From assembly GCF_900111455.1 (NCBI RefSeq), contig NZ_FOIE01000006.1, positions 310,001 through 374,000 of the forward strand: a stretch of DNA of 64,000 bases, written 5' to 3'. The translations under genes and the position numbers were made by a program. The notes under the pieces are model-generated. The model did no database searches, was not told the DNA's origin, and saw nothing but the letters and a program-made list of their open reading frames with translations. Position 1 is the first letter of the stretch, and every line of letters begins with the position of its first letter. Shown here one piece after another: positions 51,123 through 62,978 of the stretch. This DNA is from Geodermatophilus poikilotrophus. Lineage in GTDB: Bacteria > Actinomycetota > Actinomycetes > Mycobacteriales > Geodermatophilaceae.

Positions 51123-52264
51123 ACATCGACGTGACCGCCCTCAAGGCGGTCGAGCGGGAGAAGGGCATCCCGGCCGACACGGTCATCGAGGCCATCGAGA
51201 CGGCCCTGGTAACCGCCTACCGGCACGCCGACGGCGCCAGCAAGCACGTGCGGGTGCACGTCGACCGCAAGACCGGCGAGGTCGCGGTTCTCGCCCAGGA
51301 GCTCGGGCCGGACGGCGAGGTCGTCCGCGAGTGGGACGACACCCCCTCGGACTTCGGCCGGATCGCGGCCAGCACCGCCAAGCAGGTCATCGTCCAGCGG
51401 CTGCGCGACGCCGAGCACGAGCAGACCTTCGGCGAGTACGCGGGCAAGGAGGGTGACATCGTCAGCGGCATCGTGCAGGCCGACCAGCGGCGCAACGCCA
51501 GCGGCACGGTGCTCGTCGACATCGGCAAGGTGGAGGCCGTGCTGCCCGCCGCCGAGCAGGTGCCGGGGGAGAGCTACCCGCACGGCAGCCGGCTGAAGGC
51601 CTACGTGGTGTCGGTCGCGCGCACCTACCGCGGCCCGCAGGTCACCGTGTCGCGCACCCACCCCAACCTCGTCCGCAAGCTCTTCGCCCTCGAGGTCCCC
51701 GAGATCGCCGACGGCAGCGTGGAGATCGTCGCGGTCGCGCGCGAGGCCGGGCACCGCTCGAAGATCGCCGTCCGCACCTCGGTGCCCGGGCTCAACGCCA
51801 AGGGCGCGTGCATCGGCCCGATGGGGCAGCGGGTGCGCAACGTGATGAGCGAGCTGCACGGCGAGAAGATCGACATCGTCGACTGGTCCGACGACCCCGC
51901 GACGTTCGTCGCCTCGGCGCTGAGCCCCGCCCGGGTGAACAGCGCCCAGCTGGTCGACCCCAAGGCCAAGGCCGTGCGGGTGGTCGTCCCGGACTTCCAG
52001 CTGTCGCTGGCCATCGGCAAGGAGGGGCAGAACGCCCGGCTGGCCGCGCGGCTGACCGGCTGCCGCATCGACATCCGCAGCGACGCCCAGCCCGACGACG
52101 CCGCGCCCTCACCCGGGGTGGGGCGCGCGCCGCTGCGCTCGGGTGCGGCGGCCGCGCGCGGCGGTGCACCCGGCGGCCGCCCCGGAGGGCCGGGTGGCGG
52201 CGCACGCCCCGGTCGGGTGCCCGGTGGCCGGAGCCCGGAACACCCGGGGCCCTCAGCGCGCTAG
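51119..52264 (+). CDS. nusA: Transcription termination/antitermination factor NusA
   Basis: A 381-residue RNA polymerase-binding factor. [24 protein letters not shown]1 domain: [20 protein letters not shown] and [20 protein letters not shown]. Two KH domains follow: [20 protein letters not shown] with [20 protein letters not shown], and [20 protein letters not shown]. The last ~50 residues are Gly/Arg/Pro-rich; the E. coli-type acidic repeats are absent, as usual in actinobacteria. It overlaps rimP by four bases with GGAGGA upstream. Confidence 0.96.
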   Translation: MNIDVTALKAVEREKGIPADTVIEAIETALVTAYRHADGASKHVRVHVDRKTGEVAVLAQELGPDGEVVREWDDTPSDFGRIAASTAKQVIVQRLRDAEHEQTFGEYAGKEGDIVSGIVQADQRRNASGTVLVDIGKVEAVLPAAEQVPGESYPHGSRLKAYVVSVARTYRGPQVTVSRTHPNLVRKLFALEVPEIADGSVEIVAVAREAGHRSKIAVRTSVPGLNAKGACIGPMGQRVRNVMSELHGEKIDIVDWSDDPATFVASALSPARVNSAQLVDPKAKAVRVVVPDFQLSLAIGKEGQNARLAARLTGCRIDIRSDAQPDDAAPSPGVGRAPLRSGAAAARGGAPGGRPGGPGGGARPGRVPGGRSPEHPGPSAR

Positions 52265-52272
52265 AGTGCAGG

Positions 52273-52692
52273 GTGGCCGAAACGTCGATCCCGGTGCGCA
52301 CCTGTGTGGGCTGCCGGAAGCGCGCTCCGGTCACCGACCTGCTGCGCGTCGTCGCGCGGGACGGGGCACTCGTCCCCGACCCGCGACGGAGGCTCCCCGG
52401 CCGGGGTGCCTCGCTGCACCCCACCCCGGAGTGCCTGCGCACAGCGGAGCGACGCCGGGCCTTCCCCCGGGCGCTGCGCCTCCCCGGAGGTGGCAGCACC
52501 CCGGTGGAGGCCGGTCCGCTCCGGGACCACGTCCTCGGCGCGCCGTTCCCGGCGCCCGCGGAGAACGGGGCCCGGACGGGCGACCACGCACGCACGACAA
52601 CCGCACCAGCACAGACGGACCCGCACCCGGTGGGTCCGCACGTCGAGAGCAGGACGTCGTCGGATGAGCAAGCCGTGAAGTCCCCCAGATGA
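52273..52692 (+). CDS. ylxR: YlxR (DUF448) family RNA-binding protein
   Basis: A 139-residue protein. Residues 6-75 match the YlxR fold: [40 protein letters not shown] and AFPRALRL. In Bacillus YlxR is a nucleoid- or RNA-associated regulator; here that is only family knowledge. The C-terminal 60 residues are Pro/Thr/His-rich and variable. GTG at 52273. It sits between nusA and infB, as in nearly all Gram-positive bacteria. Confidence 0.92.
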   Translation: MAETSIPVRTCVGCRKRAPVTDLLRVVARDGALVPDPRRRLPGRGASLHPTPECLRTAERRRAFPRALRLPGGGSTPVEAGPLRDHVLGAPFPAPAENGARTGDHARTTTAPAQTDPHPVGPHVESRTSSDEQAVKSPR

Positions 52693-52759
52693 CCAGCCAC
52701 ATGCAGTACTGACGACGAGGTCGCGCGGGCAAGCCGCCGGCCTCACGAAGAGGAGATCC

Positions 52760-55783
<3,024 letters not shown>

Positions 55784-55786
55784 GAG

Positions 55787-55843
55787 AGGACCCCGCTGCC
55801 CCCCGCGCCTCGCGAGCTCGGCTCGGGTCCCTGCAGCGGGGCC
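55787..55843. repeat. Dispersed two-tier palindrome, copy H (forward)
   Basis: Starts three bases after the infB stop (TGAGAGAGGACCCC). The outer CCCCGCTGC (55791-55799) pairs perfectly with 55833-55841. The inner 55802-55809 pairs with 55820-55827 with one mismatch. The loop is TCGCGAGCTC. The 3' flank CCGTTCCAGCACGT matches that of copy F. Confidence 0.8.
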
Positions 55844-55874
55844 GTTCCAGCACGTTGCAGTAGGTAGGGAGGCG

Positions 55875-56177
55875 GTGGGCGTGTTCACCGGCACGCTCAC
55901 CGCCGACCTCCTGCTGGGCGACGTGCACTCGCTCAAGGGCAAGCGCGGCGTCGTCCGGCCGATCGTGGCCGAGCTGCGGCGCCGGTACGCCGTGGCCGCC
56001 GCCGAGGTCGGCGACCAGGACCTGCACCGCCGCGTGCAGGTCGGCGTGGCCACCGTCGCCGGGGACGCCGGTCAGGTGACCGACGTCCTCGACGCCTGCG
56101 AGCGGTTGCTGGCCGAGCGGCCGGAGGTGACGCTGCTCTCGACGCACCGGCAGCTGTTCAGCGACACCGATCAGTGA
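55875..56177 (+). CDS. DUF503 family protein
   Basis: A 100-residue protein of the DUF503 family (YlxP in Bacillus), regularly found between infB and rbfA. Sequence: [60 protein letters not shown]. No catalytic motif is evident; a role in ribosome biogenesis is guessed from location only. GTG at 55875 follows GGGAGG. Confidence 0.92.
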   Translation: MGVFTGTLTADLLLGDVHSLKGKRGVVRPIVAELRRRYAVAAAEVGDQDLHRRVQVGVATVAGDAGQVTDVLDACERLLAERPEVTLLSTHRQLFSDTDQ

Positions 56178-56198
56178 TCCCCTGCGCCCCACTGGGGA

Positions 56199-56253
56199 AG
56201 GACCCCGTCCTCCCCGCCCTCCGCACGCTCAGGGCGGGACCCGGGACGGGACC
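56199..56253. repeat. Dispersed two-tier palindrome, copy I (forward)
   Basis: The outer CCCGTCC (56204-56210) pairs with 56244-56250. The inner CCCGCCCT (56213-56220) pairs perfectly with 56231-56238. The loop is CCGCACGCTC. It lies 21 bases after the DUF503 stop and shares stem and loop sequences with copy G in the opposite orientation, 6.9 kb away. Confidence 0.75.
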
Positions 56254-56337
56254 ACGGCGGGCCCCGCAGGAGGCCACCCCGGGGCCGTGCCCCGTTCCAC
56301 CCGCGCCGCGCGCCGGCGCCCAGCACCAGGAGGTCCG

Positions 56338-56850
56338 ATGGCCGACCCGGCCCGCGCCCGCAAGCTCGCGGTGCGCATCCGCCAGATCGTCTCCGCCGCG
56401 ATCGAGACGCAGATCAAGGACCCACGCCTGGGCATGGTGACCGTCACCGACGCCCGGGTGACCAGCGACCTGCGCGAGGCGACGGTCTTCTACACCGTCT
56501 ACGGCGACGCCACCCAGGTCGAGGACTCCGCCAAGGCGCTCGCGTCGGCCACCGGCGTGCTGAGGTCCACCGTGGGCAGGCAGACGGGCATCAAGTTCGT
56601 GCCCACGCTCGCCTTCGTCGCCGACCACGTGCCCGACACCGCCCGCGAGCTCGACGAGGCGCTCCAGCGGGTCCGGCACGCCGACGCCGAGCTGGCCCGC
56701 ATCCGCGCGGGAGCCACGTACGCCGGCGACGCCGACCCCTACCGCCGGCCCTCCGAGGACGACGACGAGGACGACTCCGCCGAGGACCGGTCCGCCGGCG
56801 GGACTGCCGATGACACTGCCGACGAGCGCACCGGGAGCAGGAGCGTCTGA
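56338..56850 (+). CDS. rbfA: Ribosome-binding factor A
   Basis: A 170-residue cold-shock-type 30S maturation factor. The KH-like core includes [40 protein letters not shown] and [20 protein letters not shown]. The C-terminal ~50 residues are a strongly acidic disordered tail ([10 protein letters not shown]). ATG at 56338 has AGGAGG upstream. Its stop overlaps the next ATG by one base. Confidence 0.96.
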   Translation: MADPARARKLAVRIRQIVSAAIETQIKDPRLGMVTVTDARVTSDLREATVFYTVYGDATQVEDSAKALASATGVLRSTVGRQTGIKFVPTLAFVADHVPDTARELDEALQRVRHADAELARIRAGATYAGDADPYRRPSEDDDEDDSAEDRSAGGTADDTADERTGSRSV

Positions 56851-57092
56851 TGAGCGAGAACGACCCCGACCCGAACCTGCCGGACGAGGGGCAGGGCCGC
56901 TCCGAGCTGGGCGGTCGCCCCGAGCCGGACGCCGGCGACCCGACGCAGGGCGGCAAGCGCGGTGAGATCGGCGAGGCGCCGAGCATCGCCTCCGACGAGC
57001 CCGACGACGGGCAGGGCTACCCGGTCGGTGGCGGGCAGGTGACCGAGGAGGAGAACGCGTCCCCGGTCGCCGACCCGGGCCCGGGGTCGTGA
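56850..57092 (+). CDS. Small acidic disordered protein, function unknown
   Basis: An 80-residue protein rich in Asp, Glu, Gly and Pro with no hydrophobic core ([20 protein letters not shown] at the start, QGYPVGGGQVTEEENASPVA near the end). It is coupled to rbfA (TGATG) and to the DHH gene (GTGA), so it is probably translated despite low complexity. No family is recognised; it could be a linker-like chaperone or a lineage-specific protein. Confidence 0.7.
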   Translation: MSENDPDPNLPDEGQGRSELGGRPEPDAGDPTQGGKRGEIGEAPSIASDEPDDGQGYPVGGGQVTEEENASPVADPGPGS

Positions 57093-58162
57093 CCGTCTCC
57101 CTCCCGCGAGGCGCCGGCCCCCACCCGCCGGGCGCCCGCCCGACCGACCGGGCCGCCGCCGTCCTCGCCGAGGCGGCGGCGGCCCGGTGCACCGTCGTCC
57201 TCTCCGGGCACGTGCAGCCCGACGCCGACGCGCTGGGCAGCACGCTGGCTCTCGCCGAGGGGCTGCGGCGCCGCGGTGCCCGCGTGCTGACCACCTTCCC
57301 CGACCCGTTCACCCTGCCGGCGTCACTGGCCTGGCTGCCCGGAGCCGAGGGGCTGGTGCCCTCGTCGGCGGTGCCGGCGTCCCCGGACGTCTTCGTGAGC
57401 CTCGACGCCGCCTCGCCTGGCCGGCTCGGCGAGCTGGCCGGGCTGCTGGAGGGCGCGGCCACGTCCGTGGTCGTCGACCACCACGCGAGCAACCCCGGCT
57501 TCGGCGACGTCCGCGTCGTGGACCCCGGCGCGCCGGCGACCGTCGCCCTCGTGGCCGACCTGCTCGACGGCCTCGGTGTCTCCCTCGACGAGCGGCTGGC
57601 CACCTGCCTCTACGCCGGGCTCGCCGCCGACACCGGGTCCTTCCGGTTCGGCAGCACCCGCCCGGACACCCACCACCTCGCCGCCCGGCTGCTGGCCACC
57701 GGCATCGACCACGCCACGATCAGCCAGCGGCTGTTCGACACCGCGCCGTTCGGCTGGCTGGGGCTGCTCTCGGTCGTCGCCGGCCGCGCCGTGCTGGAGA
57801 CCGCGGCCGGTGCCGGCCTGGTCTGGACCTGGTCGAGCACCGCGGAGGCCGCCGAGCACGGCCTGCCCGGTGAGCAGCTCGAGGCGCTCGTCGACGTCGT
57901 CCGCTCCACCCAGGAGGCCGACGTGGCCTGTGTGCTCAAGGGCCAGGACGACGGCACGTGGTCGGTGTCGCTGCGCTCCCGCGGCGCCACCGACGTCGCC
58001 CGCGTCGCCATGGCCCTGGGTGGCGGCGGCCACCGCGCCGCGGCCGGCTTCACCTCGCACGAGGACCGCGAGACGACGATGGCCCGCATCCGCCAGGAGC
58101 TGTGCGCATCGTCGGCCTCCGGCCTCCCACCGCGTCCAGGTGCCGTCCCCGACGGGCGCTGA
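57089..58162 (+). CDS. DHH/DHHA1 phosphoesterase (NrnA-like oligoribonuclease/pAp or c-di-nucleotide phosphodiesterase)
   Basis: A 357-residue two-metal enzyme. DHH domain: GHVQPDADALGSTLALAEGL (metal Asp pair), VSLDAAS, VVDHHASNPGFGDVRVVDPG and GLAADTGSFRFG. The DHHA1 domain ends with VAMALGGGGHRAAAGFTSHE, the substrate-binding GGGH motif. Homologues degrade nano-RNA, pAp and in mycobacteria cyclic-di-AMP (Rv2837c at this same position after rbfA). The exact substrate is not decidable here. It overlaps the MATE gene by 23 bases. Confidence 0.93.
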   Translation: MTVSLPRGAGPHPPGARPTDRAAAVLAEAAAARCTVVLSGHVQPDADALGSTLALAEGLRRRGARVLTTFPDPFTLPASLAWLPGAEGLVPSSAVPASPDVFVSLDAASPGRLGELAGLLEGAATSVVVDHHASNPGFGDVRVVDPGAPATVALVADLLDGLGVSLDERLATCLYAGLAADTGSFRFGSTRPDTHHLAARLLATGIDHATISQRLFDTAPFGWLGLLSVVAGRAVLETAAGAGLVWTWSSTAEAAEHGLPGEQLEALVDVVRSTQEADVACVLKGQDDGTWSVSLRSRGATDVARVAMALGGGGHRAAAGFTSHEDRETTMARIRQELCASSASGLPPRPGAVPDGR

Positions 58163-59534
58163 GCCCGACCCGGGCACCGCGTCGGGAGGGCTCCGCCCCC
58201 CGCGCCGCGGTGCCCGCGGTCCGGCGGGGCTCACCGCTCATCCCCCTCCGGTCCTCGCGCTCGCGGCTCCGGCGCTGGTCGTGCTGGCCGCGGAGCCGCT
58301 GTACCTGCTGGTCGACACGGCGGTCGTCGGCAACCTGGGCACCGTCGCGCTGGGCGGGCTCGCCGTCGGCGGCGGGCTGCTGGCCTGGGCCGCGGCACTG
58401 CTGAACTTCCTCGCCTACGGCACCACCGCCCGCGCCGCTCGCCGCGCCGGTGCCGGGGACCGGGCGGGTGCGGTCGCCGAGGGGGTGCAGGCCACCTGGC
58501 TGGCGCTCGCGCTCGGCCTGGCGGTGCTCCTGCTGTTCCAGCTCCTCGCCGGCCCGCTCACCCGGCTGCTCGCCGGCGGCGACGGACCGGTCGCGGCAGC
58601 GGGGGAGAGCTGGCTGCGCGTGGCCTCCCTCGGTGCTCCGTTGCTGCTGGTCTCCCTGGCCGGCAACGGTTGGCTGCGCGGGGTGCAGGAACTGCGCCGA
58701 CCGATGCGCTACGTGCTCGCCGGGAGCACGGCCAGCCTGGTCCTGTGCCCGCTGCTGGTGCACCCGGCGGGCCTCGGCCTGGTCGGCTCGGCCGTGGCCA
58801 ACGTGGCCGGTCAGGCGCTCACCGCCGCGCTGTTCGTCCGCGCCGTCCTGCGCGAGGACGTCCCGTGGCGCCCCCGGCTCGCCGCGCTGCGGGCGCAGCT
58901 GGTCATCGGCCGCGACCTGCTGCTGCGCGCCGCCGTGCTGCAGGTGGCGTTCCTCGTCGCGACCGGGGTCGTCGCCCGCGCCGGCACCGCCGAGCTCGGC
59001 GCGCACCAGATCGCCGTCCAGCTGTTCTTCTTCCTCGCCCTGGTGCTCGACGCCTACGCCATCGCCGCGCAGACCCTCGTCGGCCAGGCGCTCGGCGCGG
59101 CCCGGCCGGACGCCGCCCGCGACACCGCCCGCCGGGTCACCCTCTGGGGCCTGGGCACGGGCGTGGTGGTCGCCGGCGTGCTGCTGGCGCTGCGCCCCGT
59201 GGTGCTGCCGCTGTTCACCGACGACCCCGCGGTCCTCGCGCAGGCCGCCGTGGCCTGGTGGTTCCTCGCCGGGATGCAGCCGCTGGCCGGCGTCGTGTTC
59301 GCCCTGGACGGCGTGCTGATGGGTGCCGGCGATGTCGGCTACCTGCGCACGGTGACCATCGGGGCGGCCCTGGTCGGCTTCGTGCCGCTGTCGCTGGCCG
59401 CCGTCCCGCTGGGGTGGGGGCTGGCCGGCGTGTGGACCGGTCTGACCCTGTTCATCACGCTCCGGCTGGTCGGCGTGCTGGTCCGGGTGGCGGGGGACCG
59501 CTGGCTGCAGGCGCCTGGCACGGTGACGGCGTGA
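58140..59534 (+). CDS. MATE family efflux transporter (DinF-like)
   Basis: A 464-residue multidrug/toxic-compound exporter with about twelve membrane helices in two MatE repeats. N-lobe: LALAAPALVVLAAEPLYLLV and DTAVVGNLGTVALGGLAVGG. C-lobe begins near ELGAHQIAVQLFFFLALVLD and contains ALDGVLMGAGDVGYLRTVTI. It is the syntenic equivalent of mycobacterial DinF (Rv2836c). The GTG at 58140 overlaps the DHH gene's 3' end; no closer start is evident, and the first ~35 residues are polar. Confidence 0.9.
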   Translation: MPSPTGAEPDPGTASGGLRPPRRGARGPAGLTAHPPPVLALAAPALVVLAAEPLYLLVDTAVVGNLGTVALGGLAVGGGLLAWAAALLNFLAYGTTARAARRAGAGDRAGAVAEGVQATWLALALGLAVLLLFQLLAGPLTRLLAGGDGPVAAAGESWLRVASLGAPLLLVSLAGNGWLRGVQELRRPMRYVLAGSTASLVLCPLLVHPAGLGLVGSAVANVAGQALTAALFVRAVLREDVPWRPRLAALRAQLVIGRDLLLRAAVLQVAFLVATGVVARAGTAELGAHQIAVQLFFFLALVLDAYAIAAQTLVGQALGAARPDAARDTARRVTLWGLGTGVVVAGVLLALRPVVLPLFTDDPAVLAQAAVAWWFLAGMQPLAGVVFALDGVLMGAGDVGYLRTVTIGAALVGFVPLSLAAVPLGWGLAGVWTGLTLFITLRLVGVLVRVAGDRWLQAPGTVTA

Positions 59535-59615
59535 GCAGACGCGACGGCGACGCCCGGGGGAGCACCGCAGGGAGCGCCGGCGACCGAGGAGCGGAGCGAG
59601 GGCGGAGCCGAGCCG

Positions 59616-60530
59616 ATGGGTAGGCGCCAGGACGCCGACGTCCCCCCGGGCCTGCTGCTGGTCGACAAGCCCGGCGGCATGACCTCGCACGACGTCGTCG
59701 CCCGCGCCCGGCGGGTGCTCTCGGTCCGCCGGGTCGGCCACGCCGGCACGCTCGACCCGATGGCCACCGGCCTGCTGGTCCTCGGCGTCGGGACGGCGAC
59801 CCGGCTCCTCGGCCACGTCGGCGGGCACGACAAGACCTACGAGGCGACCATCCGCCTCGGCCAGACCACCGTCACCGACGACCGCGAGGGGGAGGTCCTC
59901 GTCACCACCCCGGCCGGGCACCTGGACGACGACGCCGTCACCGCCGCCCTGGCCGCGCAGACCGGCCCGCTGCTGCAGGTGCCCTCGTCGGTGAGCGCGG
60001 TGAAGGTCGCCGGCCGCCGCTCCTACGACCGGGTGCGCGCCGGCGAGGAGGTCGTGCTGGAGCCGCGGGCGGTGACCGTCCACCGGCTCGAGGTCCACCG
60101 CGTCACCCGACCCACGCCGGACCTGGTGGACGTCGACGTCACCGTCTCCTGCACCGCCGGCACCTACGTCCGCGCGATCGCGCGCGACGCCGGCGCCGCC
60201 CTCGGCGTGGGCGGGCACCTCACCGCCCTGCGCCGCACCGCCTCCGGCCCGTTCACGGTGGCCGGGGCCGCGCCGGTCGAGGAGGCCGGGCAGGCCCTGG
60301 CCGCCGGCGGGGGAGCGGGCGTGCTCGGCCTCACCGACGCCGCCCGCGCCGTCTTCCCGGTGCGCACGCTGACCGACGAGGAGGCGCGCGCCCTCGGGTA
60401 CGGGCAGCGGATCCCCGCCACCGGCACCCCCGGCCTGCACGCCGCGGTGGACGGCGCGGACCGGTTGGTCGCCCTGGTCGAGGACGCCGGTGCCACCGCC
60501 CGCGTCGCCGTGGGGTTCCCGCCTGGGTAG
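59616..60530 (+). CDS. truB: tRNA pseudouridine55 synthase
   Basis: A 304-residue enzyme forming the T-loop pseudouridine. Motif I: GLLLVDKPGGMTSHDVVARA. Motif II with catalytic Asp: RVGHAGTLDPMATGLLVLGV. Also YEATIRLGQTTVTDDREGEV, SVSAVKVAGRRSYDRVRAGE and CTAGTYVRAIARDAGAALGV. A C-terminal PUA-like region (about 230-300) completes it. ATG at 59616. It is followed by palindrome copy J. Confidence 0.96.
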   Translation: MGRRQDADVPPGLLLVDKPGGMTSHDVVARARRVLSVRRVGHAGTLDPMATGLLVLGVGTATRLLGHVGGHDKTYEATIRLGQTTVTDDREGEVLVTTPAGHLDDDAVTAALAAQTGPLLQVPSSVSAVKVAGRRSYDRVRAGEEVVLEPRAVTVHRLEVHRVTRPTPDLVDVDVTVSCTAGTYVRAIARDAGAALGVGGHLTALRRTASGPFTVAGAAPVEEAGQALAAGGGAGVLGLTDAARAVFPVRTLTDEEARALGYGQRIPATGTPGLHAAVDGADRLVALVEDAGATARVAVGFPPG

Positions 60531-60557
60531 GAGAGAACCCCCGCAAGGGGCCGCGGT

Positions 60558-60614
60558 GGCCCTCCTGCAGGGTCCCGCCGCGAGCTTGCGAGTGGCGGGG
60601 GGCAGGAGGGTCCT
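60558..60614. repeat. Dispersed two-tier palindrome, copy J (reverse)
   Basis: Between convergent truB and the HAD gene. The AGGACC end starts three bases after the HAD stop (minus strand: TGAAAGAGGACCC). The outer CCCTCCTGC (60560-60568) pairs perfectly with 60602-60610. The inner CCCGCC (60574-60579) pairs with 60594-60599. Relative to copies F and H (CCCCGCTGC) both arms of the outer stem have changed together. Confidence 0.8.
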
Positions 60615-60617
60615 CTT

Positions 60618-61307
60618 TCAGCCGCGCGCCACCCGGCCGATGAGCGAGTCGTCGAGGTGCGCGAGCAGGTCGGCCGGGTCGTCGTAGACCTCGTCGGCGC
60701 CGGCCTCCTCCAGCTCGGCCCGGGAGATGCCGCCGCAGGTCAGCGCGATGCAGGGCACACCGGCGCCCCGCGCCGCCCGCACGTCCCAGATCGTGTCGCC
60801 GACCGCGACCGTGCGCCCGGTGTCCAGGCCGTGGTCCGCGGCGGCGGTCCGCAGCAGGTCCGGCGCGGGCTTGGCCGACTCGACGTCGGCCGACGTGGTG
60901 GCCCCGTCGACGACGTCGTCGCCGCCGATCGCCGGCACCATCCACTCCAGGTCGGACTCCATGCCGCTGGTCGCCAGCACCACGGCCAGGTCCCGCTCCC
61001 GGCACGCGGCGAGCAGCCGGTCCACGTGGGGGAAGGGGACGACCAGCTCCCGCAGCGGCTCGTAGCGCCGGCCCTTCGCCTCGACGACCTCCTCGGTGTC
61101 GGTGGCGTCGTCCCCCAGCAGGTGGGTGACCAGCTCGGCGCTGCCGATGCCGATCGCGCGGTGGCAGTCGGCCATCGACACCTCGGCGTGGCCGGTGTCC
61201 CGGAAGGCCTGCCACCAGGCGAGGACCTGCAGGTAGTTGGTGTCGAGCAGCGTGCCGTCGACGTCGAGGAGGACGCCGGGCCGCGGCGCCGGTGCGGCAT
61301 CGGTCAT
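60618..61307 (-). CDS. HAD superfamily phosphatase
   Basis: A 229-residue haloacid dehalogenase-type phosphatase. Motif I: GVLLDVDGTLLDTNYLQV (nucleophile and acid Asp). Motif II: VVLATSGMESD. Motif III Lys: ESAKPAPDLLRTAAADHGLD. Motif IV: TVAVGDTIWDVRAARGAGVP. A helical cap domain (about 30-95) makes it subfamily IA, like phosphoglycolate phosphatase or beta-phosphoglucomutase. The substrate is unknown. ATG at 61307 has GAGG upstream; it is divergent from the ABM gene (78 bases). Confidence 0.92.
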   Translation of the reverse strand: MTDAAPAPRPGVLLDVDGTLLDTNYLQVLAWWQAFRDTGHAEVSMADCHRAIGIGSAELVTHLLGDDATDTEEVVEAKGRRYEPLRELVVPFPHVDRLLAACRERDLAVVLATSGMESDLEWMVPAIGGDDVVDGATTSADVESAKPAPDLLRTAAADHGLDTGRTVAVGDTIWDVRAARGAGVPCIALTCGGISRAELEEAGADEVYDDPADLLAHLDDSLIGRVARG

Positions 61308-61385
61308 CGCGACATCCTCGCCCGCGGTCGACCGGTCCGCAGGGTCGTGGGGTTGACCGGCCGCCCCGCCGGGAATGCGGCGTCC

Positions 61386-61709
61386 ATGAGCGTCGTCAAG
61401 ATCAACGCGATCACCGTGCCCAAGGACAAGCAGGAGCGGTTCGAGGAGCGGTTCAAGGGTCGCGCCGGTGCGGTCGAGAGCACCCCGGGCTTCGAGTGGT
61501 TCGAGCTGCTGCGCCCCCTGGAGGGCACCGACCAGTACCTCGTCTACACCCGGTGGGAGAGCGAGGAGGCCTACCGGGCGTGGGAGTCCGGCCAGGACTT
61601 CGCGCGCGCCCACGAGGGCGGTGGGTCCGAGCTGGCGCCGGCCGCCAGCAACTCCTCCCACCTGTGGTCCTACGAGGTGATCGAGAGCGCGGCGCCCGAC
61701 CGGCCGTGA
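61386..61709 (+). CDS. Antibiotic biosynthesis monooxygenase-fold protein
   Basis: A 107-residue ferredoxin-like dimeric alpha/beta barrel (ABM superfamily; heme-degrading MhuD/IsdG relatives). Sequence: VVKINAITVPKDKQERFEER, STPGFEWFELLRPLEGTDQY, LVYTRWESEEAYRAWESGQD and HLWSYEVIE. The family includes heme oxygenases and quinol oxygenases; the Trp/Asn pattern of heme degraders is not clearly met, so the activity is open. It lies 110 bases before ilvE. Confidence 0.88.
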   Translation: MSVVKINAITVPKDKQERFEERFKGRAGAVESTPGFEWFELLRPLEGTDQYLVYTRWESEEAYRAWESGQDFARAHEGGGSELAPAASNSSHLWSYEVIESAAPDRP

Positions 61710-61819
61710 CCGCCCGCGACGGTCGCCGCCGGACGCCGGGGCGGCGCAGCTAGGGTGGGCGGGCGGTCCGGCAGCTGCCGGACCGCCCCTCGGATCCGCG
61801 CACGCCGCAGGTGGGAGCC

Positions 61820-62959
61820 ATGACCGACACGCTCGCCGACAGCCGTACCTCTCCCCGGGTCTTCACCGAGGGTGTGCCGGTGGTCGTGGAGGACGTGCGC
61901 CGTCGTCCCGCCGCGGAGCGCGACGCCCTGCTGGCCGACCCGGGCTTCGGCCGGTACTTCACCGACTCGATGTTCGTCGCGCGCTACCGCGCCGGGGAGG
62001 GTTGGTACGACGCCCGGCTGACGCAGTACGCGCCCCTGCAGGTCGACCCGGCGACCGCCGCGCTGCACTACGCGCAGTCGATCTTCGAGGGCCTCAAGGC
62101 CTACGCCCAGCCCGACGGCAGCGTGGCCACCTTCCGGCCCGAGGCCAACGCCGCCCGTTTCGTCCGCGGGGCGAAGCGGCTGGCCATGCCGCCGGTGCCC
62201 GAGGAGGCCTTCCTCGCCGCCGTCGACGCACTCGTCGAGGCCGACCGCGACTGGGTGCCCACCGGCCCGGACCAGACCCTGTACCTGCGCCCCTACCAGC
62301 TGGCGACCGAGCCGTTCCTCGGCGTCCGCCCGGCGCACGAGTACCTGTTCCTGGTGATCGCCAGCCCGGCCGGCGCCTACTTCCCGCGCGGCGTCCACCC
62401 GGTGTCGGTGTACCTGTCGGAGGACTACATCCGCGCCGCCCCCGGCGGTACCGGCGACGTCAAGTGCGCCGGCAACTACGCCGCCAGCCTGCTGGCCCAG
62501 GAGCAGGCCATCGACGCCGGCTGCGACCAGGTCGTCTGGCTCGACGCGGTGGAGAAGCGCTACGTCGAGGAGATGGGCGGGATGAACCTGTTCTTCGTCC
62601 TCGGCTCCGGGGACGACGCCGAGCTGGTCACCCCCGAGCTCACCGGCACGCTGCTGCCCGGCATCACCCGCGACTCGCTGATCACCGTCGCCCGCGAGAT
62701 GGGCCACCGGGTGACCGAGCGGAAGTTCAGCGTGGAGGAGTGGCGCTCCGGTGTCGCCGACGGCACCGTCACCGAGACCTTCGCCTGCGGCACCGCGGCG
62801 GTCATCACCCCGGTCGGCGAGGTGAAGGCGCGCACCGGCGACTTCACCGTCGGCGACGGCGAGCCCGGCCCGATCACCATGCGGCTGCGGGAGCACCTGC
62901 TCGACATCCAGCACGGCCGGGTGCCCGACACCCACGGCTGGCTGCACCGGGTCGCCTGA
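61820..62959 (+). CDS. ilvE: Branched-chain amino acid aminotransferase
   Basis: A PLP fold-type IV enzyme (379 aa) for the last step of Leu/Ile/Val synthesis. Signature: LHYAQSIFEGLKAYAQPDGS. PLP Lys215 is in GGTGDVKCAGNYAASLLAQE. Also YVEEMGGMNLFFVLGSG and TFACGTAAVITPVGEV. Length matches actinobacterial IlvE. ATG at 61820 has GGGAG directly upstream; a GTG at 61811 would add three residues. It is not usually found between truB and ribF, so this is a local insertion. It ends 19 bases before ribF. Confidence 0.95.
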   Translation: MTDTLADSRTSPRVFTEGVPVVVEDVRRRPAAERDALLADPGFGRYFTDSMFVARYRAGEGWYDARLTQYAPLQVDPATAALHYAQSIFEGLKAYAQPDGSVATFRPEANAARFVRGAKRLAMPPVPEEAFLAAVDALVEADRDWVPTGPDQTLYLRPYQLATEPFLGVRPAHEYLFLVIASPAGAYFPRGVHPVSVYLSEDYIRAAPGGTGDVKCAGNYAASLLAQEQAIDAGCDQVVWLDAVEKRYVEEMGGMNLFFVLGSGDDAELVTPELTGTLLPGITRDSLITVAREMGHRVTERKFSVEEWRSGVADGTVTETFACGTAAVITPVGEVKARTGDFTVGDGEPGPITMRLREHLLDIQHGRVPDTHGWLHRVA

Positions 62960-62978
62960 GCGGCCCGGACGCATCGAC

